NCBI GenBank assembly: GCA_012295275.1 | Contig: CM022673.1 | Span: 12,373,288 to 12,398,287 of the forward strand | Direction of reading: 5' to 3' | DNA: 25,000 bases | Source of the DNA: Chrysomallon squamiferum | Taxonomy: Eukaryota > Mollusca > Gastropoda > Neomphalida > Peltospiridae | In this document: positions 14,589 through 24,569 of the stretch, in pieces | How positions within the stretch are numbered: position 1 is the stretch's first letter | Layout of the letters: each line of letters opens with the position of its first letter | Made by a program: the position numbers and the translations under genes | Notes under the pieces: model-generated | What the model saw: the letters and a program-made list of their open reading frames with translations, nothing else | Told to the model about the DNA's origin: nothing | The model's database searches: none

Positions 14589-15353
14589 AGCTGTGTTCAC
14601 ACGATCCGATCTGTCCCAACGAACTGCCGCAAATGGTCGAATCGTACTAAATTAAATTAATTTCATTCTGCAAGTCATCCTGATTACAACAACATGACTT
14701 ATTTCTTATTACAAAACTGAAATTTCAAAAATAATTTTAAATTAAAATATGAACAAGAGTTTTTTCCCTTTGTTTTTTTTTCTCTTTTCATTGAATTTGT
14801 ATTTAACATTATTTAAAGTCAATGCCTTTGACTAATTAATTTTTCTCTCTGTGTATCTGTCTGTATATCCGTCCATCCATCCATATCTACCTGTCTCTCT
14901 ATATATCTGTACACACACAAATATACACATACAAATACACACACACACACACACACAAACGCACACACACACACACACAATCACAGACATATATATATAT
15001 ATATATGAGCGTGTTTGTGTACATGGACATACACACGATATCCAAAAATAAGGATAATACTGAAAGTCAATACAGAAATGAATTTTAAATATTTAAAAAT
15101 GAGTCTAAAAAATAAAATGAAATAAAATAAACAACAAAAACAGTTACTACTAACTATTACTGCAATAATAATACGAAGAATTATAATAATACGAGAATAA
15201 GACGAAGAAGAAGAAGAGAAAACAAAGAAAAGAAATACGAAAAAAAAAACGAAGAAAAAAGAAAAAACCCGTCATATGGTAACAACTGATTCTTACTACG
15301 TAATAATTTACGCTACAACTCACTACATCGAGTCGTTTAGTGTGAACGCGGCT
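14589..15353. mobile_element. Possible non-autonomous DNA transposon (MITE) with TAA duplication
   Basis: The left end reads AGCTGTGTTCACAC and the right end, reverse-complemented, reads AGCCGCGTTCACAC, 12 of 14 matching. Both are flanked by TAA (14586-14588 and 15354-15356). A three-base T/A-rich target duplication would suit the PIF/Harbinger group, but the family is a guess. The inside is AT-rich with CA and AT microsatellites (14920-15005) and has no transposase. Confidence 0.4.
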
Positions 15354-15556
15354 TAATGAAATACAGACATCGTTATAACGCAGTTCATCAGAACAGTGAA
15401 ATCTGCAGATAACTCCGTCACACTGGATCCTCTCACGTCAGTCGTACCCCGAGATCTTATCACCACAGTGTGAGCGATTGACACACCCTCTACTGACAGA
15501 CAGACTGTAAGAGTTTTCAATAAAGATATTCATGACAAAAGAGGACAGACATACAC

Positions 15557-15570
15557 ACATACACACAAAT

Positions 15571-15608
<38 letters not shown>
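15557..15608. repeat. (CA)n microsatellite
   Basis: CA-rich tract directly left of the Tigger-like element. Confidence 0.9.
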
Positions 15609-15612
<4 letters not shown>

Positions 15613-15619
15613 ATAAATA

Positions 15620-16140
15620 CAGTGGTACCGTGACTTACGAGTTTAATTCGTTCCGTGACCGAACTCGTATCTCAATTTGCCCCCTATTTTTTGTTTCTTC
15701 TTTTTCTTTTTGTAACACGATTTTAAATAACAAAAATTTATTTATAAATGACAAATATTGTAAAAAAAAAAAATGAAAGATAATGTAAAGAAATAAATTG
15801 GTTTTTTGTAAAGTGTATTTATCTTGGAGATGATACAAATTATTTTAACACCTTTGGCTGGAGTTACATCCTTCGTCGACTCCTTCTGCTTCAGTACGGT
15901 ACATAACGTTGAAGTACTATGCTCGTTCTGCCTAGCCAAGTCGACTACACGCACACCTCGCTCATATTTTTCTATGAATTCAAGTTTTAATTCAGTGGAC
16001 ATCATCCGCTTCTTCTTCTCAGCACTGTCTTTTTGCACTCACGTTCTTAGGATCAATGGTCAGAAGAAAGAAATTTGGCAAAATACTGCACAAAACGCGA
16101 GCACAACACAACAGAGATGCTTCCACAGCGAGTTAACCAC
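15620..16140 (-). mobile_element. Internally deleted Tigger/pogo-like DNA transposon remnant
   Basis: The left end starts CAGTGGTACCGTGACTTACG after a TA, typical of terminal inverted repeats of Tigger-like elements. On the minus strand 16005-15850 encodes the start of a transposase: MSTELKLEFIEKYERGVRV, then VVDLARQNEHSTSTLCTVLK and TPAKGVKI, matching the N-terminal CENP-B/pogo-type helix-turn-helix region. The rest of the DNA-binding domain and the DDE catalytic domain are missing, since only about 230 bases separate this segment from the end. No ATG precedes it in frame (TGA then GTG). The other terminal repeat was not found, so the right boundary is approximate. Confidence 0.8.
15850..16035 (-). 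pseudogene. Truncated Tigger-like transposase N-terminus
   Basis: About 60 residues of the pogo/CENP-B-type N-terminal domain remain in frame. Everything after the KGVKI motif is unrelated sequence, so no active enzyme is encoded. Confidence 0.75.
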
Positions 16141-16249
16141 GTGAAGTAAACGAGTTACACGCGGGTTGCTGGACGGATGTTATGTTGTTCGCTGAGCCAA
16201 CTAGCGGCGTTGTATCCGAGTAGTTTATATTAGATTCTGTTAATTTTTG

Positions 16250-16412
16250 TATTGTTGTTTTTACTGATGTTGTTACTTTTGCAATAAATACCATTGTTGT
16301 TATTTTTATCATTATCGTTATTATCACTATTATTATCATTATTATTATTACCACTGTCATTATTAATATCATTATCAATTATTATCATTAGTATCATCAT
16401 CATCATCATTAA
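16250..16412. repeat. Degenerate ATT/ATC trinucleotide tract
   Basis: Imperfect TTATTATC/ATT triplets. From 16413 to 17640 the sequence is mostly non-repetitive but shows no gene that I can support; 16600-16613 has an A-box-like TGGCCTAGAGAGG without a convincing B-box partner. Confidence 0.8.
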
Positions 16413-17644
16413 TTTATATTTCGAAACATTTAAACTTTTAAAATCATATTGATTTTTATCCTATTTCTCAGGGATACACATGTTGGTAATTATTTTTTCG
16501 TCTGTCATATTTTCCTTTCCAGCGACGACGACGACTTCTTTTGAAACAGCTCAAACGCAAAATCAATCAATTCTTCTCGTTTTCTTTATCAAATCGTCCC
16601 CGTGGCCTAGAGAGGGGAAATCGCTATCTGTCTTACACGGAACACATTTTCTAACTGAATGTGTCTGATTGGCGAGTGTGTGTACAGCTAACCGAGGCGT
16701 GTAATTAGCCATACAGACTGAGGTCTTGTATTCAATCAAGACTTCTATCGCTTACAATTCCCGGAGGGGCGAGTCTTCTGCTGTCCATGAAACGGAGGAG
16801 TGTTAACAACTGCGCGAAGTTTAACGTCTGCAGAACTCGCTAATTTGACCAGAAGACCGAGATGAATGGAACAGATGCGGACACTTCCGCAGCCGTTGAA
16901 ATGACCGTATTAAGGCCATTGTTATGGCAACCGTCGCGAGCGTGACCATCAGCACTCGTTTTTGATAAGGGTCAGCTGACGTGACGTGATTGGAGACCAG
17001 AGAGAAATGATGAGATTTCCTGATTGCTTCAATGCGCAGAATTTCGATCTGGAAAAGCGTAAGTTTTCGTTCGTCCCTCCGTTTACTGATTTTCGACGTT
17101 TAGTTTTCACTCCGATTTGTTTATTCAACGCGTCCAACAAGTTATGGTAGCATGACCAAGACAGAAAATTACTTGAACCTTTAATGGATTCAAGTTCTTG
17201 TCAAAATAAAGATCAAAAGGATACATTGCGTGTCGTGATAATTATATTTTTTTTTTCAGCGGAAGGGGATTAGATCATCACTTTTGTGCGCAGTGTTACG
17301 TCATCGGGTTGTCTTGGTTTGCAGCGTATCTTGACCCTAACGGCAAAACAATTACGTAATCGATCTCTGTCTGGCATATTATGAAACTGTCACCATGGTA
17401 AATTACAGTCGATCTAGTACGGCACCCGTTAATCTATTATTTCTATTTATGCTCGTAATTAATTACGTCATTAGCTTTATTAAAATATACAAATTAAGTT
17501 TAATATTTGCTATTGCCTTCGTGATGTGTGTGTTATTCGTGAGTGTCCGTAATTCTATAAATGCTTTAGATATTTGAGTATTTAGCCATGAGTCTTTGTG
17601 TGTATGCGTTCTACATACATATTTTTTATTGCCTACAAAGAAAG

Positions 17645-18200
17645 TGTCAGTAGTAATAACAGTCGTAGTGCTGGGGGTTTGCTGAGCTGGGTCAAGTATG
17701 GTAGTAATAATAGCACCAACAGCAGCAATGATAGTAGTAGTAATAGTAGAAACGGTTGTGGAATATCATAGGTAGTAGTCGAAGTAGTAATAGTAATAGT
17801 AGTAGTAATACTGGTGATAGTATTGGTAGTAGTAGTGTTAGCAGTAATACTATTAGCATTAGCAGCAGTAGTAATAATAGTGGTAGCAGCAGCAGTTAGC
17901 AGTAGTAGTAGTAGTACTAATATTAGAAACACTAATGGTAGTAGTAGTTATAATAGTGGTAGCAGTAGCAGTAGAAGTAGTACTAGTAATAGAAACACTA
18001 ATGGTAGTAGTAGCAGTACTAGTAGAAACAGTAAAAGTAGTGGTGGTAGTAGTCATATTAGCAGTAGCAGTAATAGTGCTAATGGTTATAGTAGTAGCCG
18101 TAGTAGTAATAGTATAAACAGTAGTAGTAGTTTCTATTGGCAGTAGAAGTAGTAGTAGTAGTAGAAGTAGTAGCAGTAGTAGTGATGGTGCTAGTGGTAA
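17645..18200. repeat. Degenerate (AGT)n/(AGC)n trinucleotide tract
   Basis: About 550 bases of imperfect AGT, AAT and AGC triplets. Poly-Ser, poly-Val and poly-Leu open frames on both strands result from the triplet period and are not genes. Confidence 0.9.
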
Positions 18201-18635
18201 TAGCTGAAGCAGCAGGAATACAAATACAAAGCAAAATAACAAATTAATGTTCATTAGTAAGTAAATTTGTGAAGTAAACTACGATAAACTTTTAATATCT
18301 TTGTGCTCCACTTTTCGTATTAAAAAAAAAAACAGAACTAATTGGGAACGCTATGCGCTTTTTTTATGATTATCAATAACAGTAAATCGTTTCATTAGCT
18401 TGAGAAATTGCTCATTTGGGCGTTATCGGATAATTGCATCTTATTTTGGTGAATTTAGCTGCTTTAAATTTAAGCTAGGATAAAGTCTTTATTTTGCAGT
18501 AGAGTTCTTTATGTCTTTAGAAAAAAAAAAAAAAAAGGAATATGCAATAATTAAGTCGACTGCACTGTACTATATTATTTTTAGAATGATCTGGGTTGGA
18601 ATCTCGATGTGCTTTTCATTATTTTTGTTATTATC

Positions 18636-18636
<1 letters not shown>

Positions 18637-18696
<60 letters not shown>

Positions 18697-18697
18697 G
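18637..18697. repeat. (TTA)n microsatellite
   Basis: Near-perfect TTA triplets. From 18200 to 19900 I find no gene, only poly-A, poly-T (19643-19678) and CTT runs. Confidence 0.95.
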
Positions 18698-19949
18698 ATG
18701 ATTATTACTAGTATCTATAAAAAACTTAAACAAGTACTCGTAATATTAGTAGAAGTAATAACAACAACAAAATGATGATGATGATGATGATAGTAATAAA
18801 AAAAAAGATGAATCGTTTTTGCATTTTCGAAAAAGAATATAACATTCAGATCTTCATTAATTAAAAAGAAAGACAAAAAAAAAAAAAAAAAATTTTTGTA
18901 TAATAAAACAAACAAATTAGAAAACGTAACATCATTGAATCGTAATAAATTGAGATTAAAAAAATACCACGTTACCAAACAACATCCAAGGCTTACGATA
19001 GCAGTTTTTGTTTGAAATCGATACACTTAGACATTAAACTAACAGAACATGTCAGATTTATCGTGATGGATTTGATTACAAACGTAAACCTGTCAGAGGA
19101 ATTTTCCACATTTGATGTGAAGTCAGAATAAAAATCATCACATTGAGATAAGTGTTCGTTCGATTGGTTCCCAGCAGATCTCGCTGACCAGACACTGGAG
19201 CTGGGTAATTTCAGTCTTAAAATTAGCAAAATTATTCAAAGATTGATGGCCGTGATGAGCCTTTAATTCTGAAGACTGTAGGAGCGATCCAAATTTATGA
19301 GGGAGGTGGGTGAAGAAGCGTCTCTCGTCTCTTCTACTTGTGAAAATCTTTGGTCTTCTTCATGTCTCCCTTTGTAATAGACAGTCTAGTCGCTGCTCTT
19401 CTTCTTCTTCTTATTAGTTTTTAAAATTCAATAAAGATATCTTTCGTTCAAGACAACTGTTCAAGAGCATGTGATATGTTATCTTGTGTTTGTGACATGA
19501 CACATTAAACTTTACTGGCTATGGATTGATAATCGTTATCCATAGAGTTTTTTGTCTCGTTATTCAATATCTTAGCTCCCACATAAATTGTATAAATCTT
19601 ATTTCTTTAAACAACCAACCATTCTTTCCTTTATTACGAACCTTTTTTTTTTTTTTTTTTCTTTTTTTTTTTTTTTTGATTCCCTTTGGAATATTAGAAC
19701 TAAATGAACAGATATTAAATTTTGCAGCTAAGAAAAATTCTGTGTATTAGAAAGTAACCAAGAGCCAGACAACGCGAAACGAATGGCGGGGCATCAGTTA
19801 ATTCGTCATAAAGCGATATGAAATAGCTTATTGATTATTCGCGACTGTTGCTAATAAACAGCACTGAAATCTTCAACATTTGTTGAATATCTAATCCATC
19901 TTTTGGTTTGGCGTACGACAGAAACTAATTATCTTCGCCGTATATGTGT

Positions 19950-20015
19950 CTAGGTCAGATATTCCGCTACGCATTTTCTCATTACCGATGTTTCTGGATT
20001 AAATTCCCGGGGTCA
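19950..20015 (+). mobile_element. Possible decayed tRNA-like SINE head
   Basis: TCTAGGTCAGATATTCCG is followed about 40 nt later by GGATTAAATTCCCGGGG, which resembles a pol III B-box. No clear body or tail; weak call. Confidence 0.25.
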
Positions 20016-20089
20016 TCCGTTTCTGAAAATGTTCCGTCTGAATGCCAGTTAATTTTAGATTGGTGTCAGACACCAGCACTTAACAGCGA

Positions 20090-20345
20090 TAATGCATATC
20101 GAGTTAGCGTAATGCCGTGAGTGCTCGGTGCATCACAACGGGCGATCGTCGTTGTAACGTCGTGACCTCGGTGCCTCCGGCGATCGGGGAAGAAACTAAA
20201 ATAGAGATAAATTCAGAAATATCATTCGTAATATCGTTGTCGCAACAGAAGCGGCATTTCTGCATTAACGATGTAGTAGTGTTATACAGACTCTGCAATC
20301 AACACGCTCATGTCTTCGACAAAAACGACACACCGCGACTGGGTG
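20090..20345. other. CpG-rich unique patch in AT-rich surroundings
   Basis: This stretch has many CpG dinucleotides, for example CGGGCGATCGTCG and CCTCCGGCGATCGGGG, unlike its neighbours. Overlapping open frames exist on both strands (91 codons plus, 64 and 82 codons minus) but none shows a recognisable domain. It may be an exon, a transposon piece or a regulatory island. Confidence 0.3.
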
Positions 20346-20519
20346 TCTGTCAGAAAGAAATAAGTAAACGAAAACAGAAAAAGAAAAAGTAATATTGTAA
20401 TACGGCGAGAGATTTTCTTGACTTTTCACAGGCAATTTATCAGTATAGAAGTAGTGTGAAAACATTAACAGTGTGTGAAAAATAGATGCAATATCTAGCG
20501 TGTTAATGAACAAATTTGT

Positions 20520-20549
20520 ATATATGTGTGTGTGTGTGTATGTGTGTGT

Positions 20550-20582
<33 letters not shown>
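20520..20582. repeat. (TG)n microsatellite
   Basis: TG dinucleotides with a few TATG interruptions. From 20583 to 21280 there is AT-rich sequence with no gene seen. Confidence 0.95.
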
Positions 20583-20585
<3 letters not shown>

Positions 20586-21289
20586 TAATAACAGAAATAA
20601 AATAACTGTATTAGCATGCGCCTTTTATCTTTTTACTTTTCTTTTTTATCATAAATAATTATAATAATTAACTTCTTCTTGATGGTTGCCTTTTGTTCTT
20701 TCTTTCTTTTTATTTTTAGCATTTTTTTTTTTTAAATATAAATATAGAATAAACAATAGATTCGGCTCCTGTTTGTGATTTTTATTTTTTTATTTGGTCT
20801 GTAAATCTGTGTCTCTGTGTGGAAATAGAAAATATGTTAGTGTGTGTTGAGTATGCATGTTTGTGATAATTTGTACACGCATGCGCGCGCGCGAGTGTAT
20901 TTTTCCGAAAATCTCTTTATTTATACATCTATGTTCATAACATAGAAAGCAATTCTGACAAAAAGAAAGAAATCTGCTAGAATGAAATTAACAAATAAGC
21001 CCAAAAATTCCCAAACCTCTCCGCTTAAATCCTTTGTCTTACACAAGATACTTTAAGTGAACGACCTTTTGTTGTTCTATTTACATCCACACATACCACG
21101 ACGCCACGATGTATGATTTATTTCTTAACAATAACAAAATATCTTAAACAAATATAATACATAAAAAAATCAAATCAAAGAAAACAAAAATATGAATGAA
21201 TGTCGATGATAACAAGGATTCAAAACCGGAAAACGGTCAATGTTTCAAAATGCAGTGACCGCTTGTTCAGTGTGTCAGACAACTTTGTT

Positions 21290-21297
21290 TATAAGTA
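21290..21297 (+). promoter_or_regulatory. TATA box of gene D
   Basis: TATAAGTA lies about 55 bases before a consensus splice donor, with the same geometry as the A-C promoters. Confidence 0.5.
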
Positions 21298-21319
21298 GCA
21301 GCTTCCAGAGTATGGACAA

Positions 21320-21344
21320 ACAAGCCAAGAAGACGCAGTAGGAG
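21320..21344 (+). other. Gene D noncoding exon 1 (start approximate)
   Basis: The donor GGAG|GTAAGT follows 21344. The start near 21320 is set by TATA spacing. If transcription began upstream, a nine-codon upstream frame starting at the ATG at 21311 would be included; it closes at a TAG before the donor. Confidence 0.5.
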
Positions 21345-21733
21345 GTAAGTACAATGTTTTGTCAAGAAATATTGGTTAATATGGCTGAAAAGCATTAGTC
21401 TTGTTACTTGTTCCAACAAAATCAAAGAATCTGTTTATTACTGATACAAATGAAATAATATAATATTACTAGGTTTTAAAAAAAAGAGAAAAAGTAAATA
21501 ACAGAAATTGTGTCATGGTAAGACATTTACAATACGAATAGAAACGTCATATACGCATATATGATTATTTCACTAAACTAAATGATGTCATCCGTGGAGG
21601 CAAATCTTTATGTTTTAAAATCTTTCTTCTTTCTTCTCTTAATGTTTGATGCTTTACGATTTAAACTTGAGAAACCTTTCTGAATGACGCTGCTATGTGA
21701 CACTGTTTATACCAGTATTCTAATATGTAATAG

Positions 21734-21735
<2 letters not shown>

Positions 21736-21811
<76 letters not shown>
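21736..21811. repeat. (TTA)n microsatellite in intron 1 of gene D
   Basis: Perfect TTA triplets, with further ATT and GTT triplets to 21895. It parallels the (ATT)n tracts in intron 1 of genes A-C on the transcribed strand. Confidence 0.95.
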
Positions 21812-21926
21812 CGCTATTATTACTGTTACTGTTGATATTATTATGGTTATTGCATATTATTATTATTATTATTTTTGTTGTTGTTGTTGTTATTTTATTT
21901 CTTTTTTATTTCGATATCACTTTCAG

Positions 21927-21974
21927 ATTGTTCATACTGGAACCAGACACTGATCTTTGTCACAGATTCCTGCA
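21927..21974 (+). other. Gene D exon 2, untranslated part
   Basis: The acceptor TATCACTTTCAG precedes 21927, giving a 48-nt leader before the ATG at 21975 in an exon of 103 nt (21927-22029). Exon 2 of gene A is 101 nt. Confidence 0.6.
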
Positions 21975-22559
21975 ATGAAAGATTTCATCCGAATTGTCCT
22001 TCTCTTGGCTCTCATAGGGCTTGTCTTGGGTACGTTTTTGTTTATATACACATATACGCACACAGACAAACTGTAGTGACACACACACACAAACGCATAT
22101 ATAATGCATTAAAAATAAAATGTTTTCGAAATAATTTATCAATTTTCACACCCATCCATACACACTCCACCACACACACCCCCATCTATGCATCCACCCA
22201 ACCCATCATATTTATAAACATATTAATACATTCCAATGTCTATAACTTTAAGAACGATATACCCATTCATTTATTATTACCAAATACTCCATATCCCATC
22301 ATTCCTCCCATCATTCCACCCATCATTATTACTACTGTATCCCATCATTACTCCTCCATATGGTATCTATTACTCCTGCTACAACCCATCATCCTGCCAT
22401 CATCACTACTACTCATCACTATCACCCCACCGTCTACCACTAGAATAAATCAATAATAAATCACAATTACTACTTACCACTACCACTATTAATACTACCA
22501 CATTAACTGGTAGTACTATTACTACTGCTACTATTATTATTACTGATATTATTGTTATC

Positions 22560-22657
<98 letters not shown>

Positions 22658-22841
22658 CTCTGTACATATAACTAATATCTCTTCATTTCTTTTCATCGCA
22701 GCTGATCGCTTTGACGACATGTATGATGATGACTGGTTTGGTGATGATGACTGGTTCGATGATGACGACTGGTTTGATGATGACTGGGATGATTGGTATG
22801 ATGATGATGGGTTCAGGGGACGTATGTTTTTCGGTCGATAG
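21975..22841 (+). CDS. Gene D: secreted Asp/Trp/Phe-rich acidic protein (join 21975..22029, 22702..22841)
   Basis: Predicted 64-residue secreted protein. Exon 2 encodes the signal peptide MKDFIRIVLLLALIGLVLA, with donor G|GTACGT after 22029. The acceptor TTTTCATCGCAG opens exon 3 at 22702; the phase-1 join makes Ala, and the frame runs to TAG at 22839-22841. The 45-residue mature part contains 21 Asp, seven Phe and five Trp in repeats such as DDDWFGDDDWFDDDDWF, and ends in a basic tail GFRGRMFFGR. There are no cysteines. A Ca-binding, mineral-associated or matrix role would fit such acidity but is inference. The architecture matches genes A-C, and QWFGDDWGDN at the start of mature C resembles the D repeat, so D is likely a distant member of the same family. 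Two AATAAA signals follow. Confidence 0.75.
22147..22440 (-). pseudogene. Decayed inverted copy of the Gly/Met-rich last exon, inside intron 2 of gene D
   Basis: Read on the minus strand, 22440-22270 aligns closely with the start of exon 3 of genes A and B: the GGTGGGGTGATAGTGATGA region, AGGATGATGGG, and repeats of GGAATGATGGGAGG. Similarity to the 3' half continues more weakly to about 22147 (ACCCATCAT, ACATTCC, ATACCCATTCAT on the plus strand). In-frame stops (TAGTAG after GATAGTGATGAG) and the lost acceptor show it is dead. An AT-rich stretch and a (GA)n tract follow on the plus strand in the same order as in genes A and B. Confidence 0.75.
22563..22654. repeat. (GA)n microsatellite in intron 2 of gene D
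   Basis: Perfect GA dinucleotides ending about 47 bases before the exon 3 acceptor. Relative to gene D the strand is opposite to that in A and B, but relative to the relic exon it is the same. Confidence 0.95.
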
Positions 22842-22990
22842 CACAAACTTTGGAACGTAAGACAGAAGTTCAAAGTTTTATTTTACGGATACACAACATG
22901 ATTTTCAAATATTTAATATATATATATACATAATAAACAAATGAAGGATGTATTTGCTTTGATTTGTGATAGCCTGTTGTTTGAAATTCG

Positions 22991-22996
22991 AATAAA
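22991..22996 (+). terminator. Polyadenylation signal AATAAA of gene D
   Basis: AATAAA about 150 bases after the stop; an alternative AATAAA lies at 22932-22937. Confidence 0.5.
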
Positions 22997-23348
22997 CTGT
23001 TGGCATAAAAAGAAATCTGTTTTTTTATTTTTTATTTTTTTTTTATTTTTTTTTTTCCCTATTGATGGTCATAACGAAAATAGTTACTGTTAATTTTAAG
23101 ACAAGAAGATTTGTTTTGTTTGTTTACTGTGTTGACAAATTCAAAAGATAAATCTGTAGAGAAAGCAGGACTGAAGAGTAATGAAAGCGGGATCACTCCT
23201 TCGCGCTATGCAGATTGAATTATTTCCCGTTCTGACTAGTTTTACGAAACTTTTTTTATCAGTTGCTGTTAGCTTGTGCTTTCCTGTGTTCCTGCTGATG
23301 TATATATAATACAAGGCACATTCTTAATTGACGAGACAACTCCTCATG

Positions 23349-23349
23349 A

Positions 23350-23402
<53 letters not shown>
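23349..23402. repeat. (AAT)n microsatellite
   Basis: Perfect AAT triplets. The interval 23010-23340 has no supported gene. Confidence 0.95.
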
Positions 23403-23404
<2 letters not shown>

Positions 23405-23483
23405 TCACCTGAAAAAATATATAAAATTCATACATAAATATAAAGTACATCAGTGCCCGCGGAGCGTTTACATCTGATCGTAA

Positions 23484-23532
23484 TACAACAACAACTACAA
23501 CAACAACAACACAAACAACAACAACAACAACA
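23484..23532. repeat. (CAA)n tract
   Basis: CAA/ACA triplets, giving poly-Val frames on the minus strand. Confidence 0.9.
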
Positions 23533-23756
23533 AAGAGAAAATACAATTACAAAAGAGTTTCTATACTGAACTGAATTCTAAAATAAAACTGGTTGGTGGC
23601 GTGAAGTGCAATAACTACTTTGTCAGTTTAGTGTCATTGAAGAAAAAAAAAAAAGTAAAAACAGGAGAAAAAAGAAGAATAAGAAAAAAAATGTATTCAT
23701 CAATCAGTGACAAAAACACTCTCTATATAATATTTATGTCTTTTGTCATATATGTT

Positions 23757-23866
23757 TATCTGTCTACCTACTTACCTAGCTACCTACATGCCTTTCTGTC
23801 TATCCATCCATTCATTCATCCATCTACTTATGTACGTACGGATGTATGTATGTATATGTATATATA

Positions 23867-23902
<36 letters not shown>

Positions 23903-23930
23903 TGCATATTATATATATATATATATATGT
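23757..23930. repeat. CTAC/CATC, (TATG)n and (AT)n tracts
   Basis: CTAC and CATC-type tetranucleotides pass into TATG and AT runs. No gene is seen from 23540 to 24350. Confidence 0.9.
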
Positions 23931-24371
23931 ATATTTTCATTATGGTTATGTACTTTCAACGGTTATGTACTTCTAATATAATTTAATTAATTGTTATATT
24001 ACTGATTTATTTAAACATAGCCTACATTAAAAATCTACATTAAAAAAACAAATGTCGAAAGCAATCATTTTAAATATAAAAATTAAAATCATGCACGCTT
24101 TTTTATTGTTAAGTGATTATAACTAAAATTACATTATTAGAAAGTCACCGCTTCGAGTTCAAGCCAAAGATACAAATATTCACTGTATATATCTTAAATT
24201 ACACCGTTTGACAGTTCATATATACTAAAACTATTAAGTGTAGTTTCAGTATGTAATAATCCCAAGAATTCAGAGAAACTGACTAAGCCGTGAAATGCAC
24301 GTCCAGCATATAATTAATCTACTGTACTTTTATGAACGTTTATATTACAGAGTAAACATACCACCTGAGGC

Positions 24372-24443
24372 CAGGCAGTTTGGCGGTTCAGTCCTCTGTC
24401 GCGTACCCATTACGAGATTTCTCGTTCTATTCCGGGTACGATA
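24372..24443 (+). mobile_element. Possible decayed tRNA-derived element
   Basis: AGTTTGGCGGTTCAGTCC resembles a tRNA-like head, and TCGTTCTATTCCGGGTACG about 45 nt later resembles a B-box. No intact cloverleaf is evident and no tail is clear. Confidence 0.3.
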
Positions 24444-24569
24444 AGTTTATCAAACTGATTTATTCATATTCTCAACACTACTATATAACTAATTTTCATT
24501 TATGTGTCAGTTTTAAAATAAAGTAATTTGATATTTATCGCTATCAGTGATTCAGGTGGTAATGATTGA

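Noticed and set aside
16480-16668. 62-codon plus-strand frame with a hydrophobic start and an acceptor-like sequence before it
   Set aside because: Its second half runs into an A-box-like, repeat-looking sequence, and there is no matching donor, homologous copy or recognisable domain.
17633-18254. Poly-Ser, poly-Val and poly-Thr/Leu frames on both strands
   Set aside because: Produced by the degenerate AGT/AGC trinucleotide repeat.
18993-19229. 78-codon minus-strand frame in a non-repetitive stretch
   Set aside because: No signal peptide, domain, splice context or second copy supports it; length is within chance expectation.
20117-20392. 91-codon plus-strand frame in the CpG-rich patch
   Set aside because: Competing frames on the other strand are of similar length, the end is poly-Lys from A-rich DNA, and no domain is recognisable.
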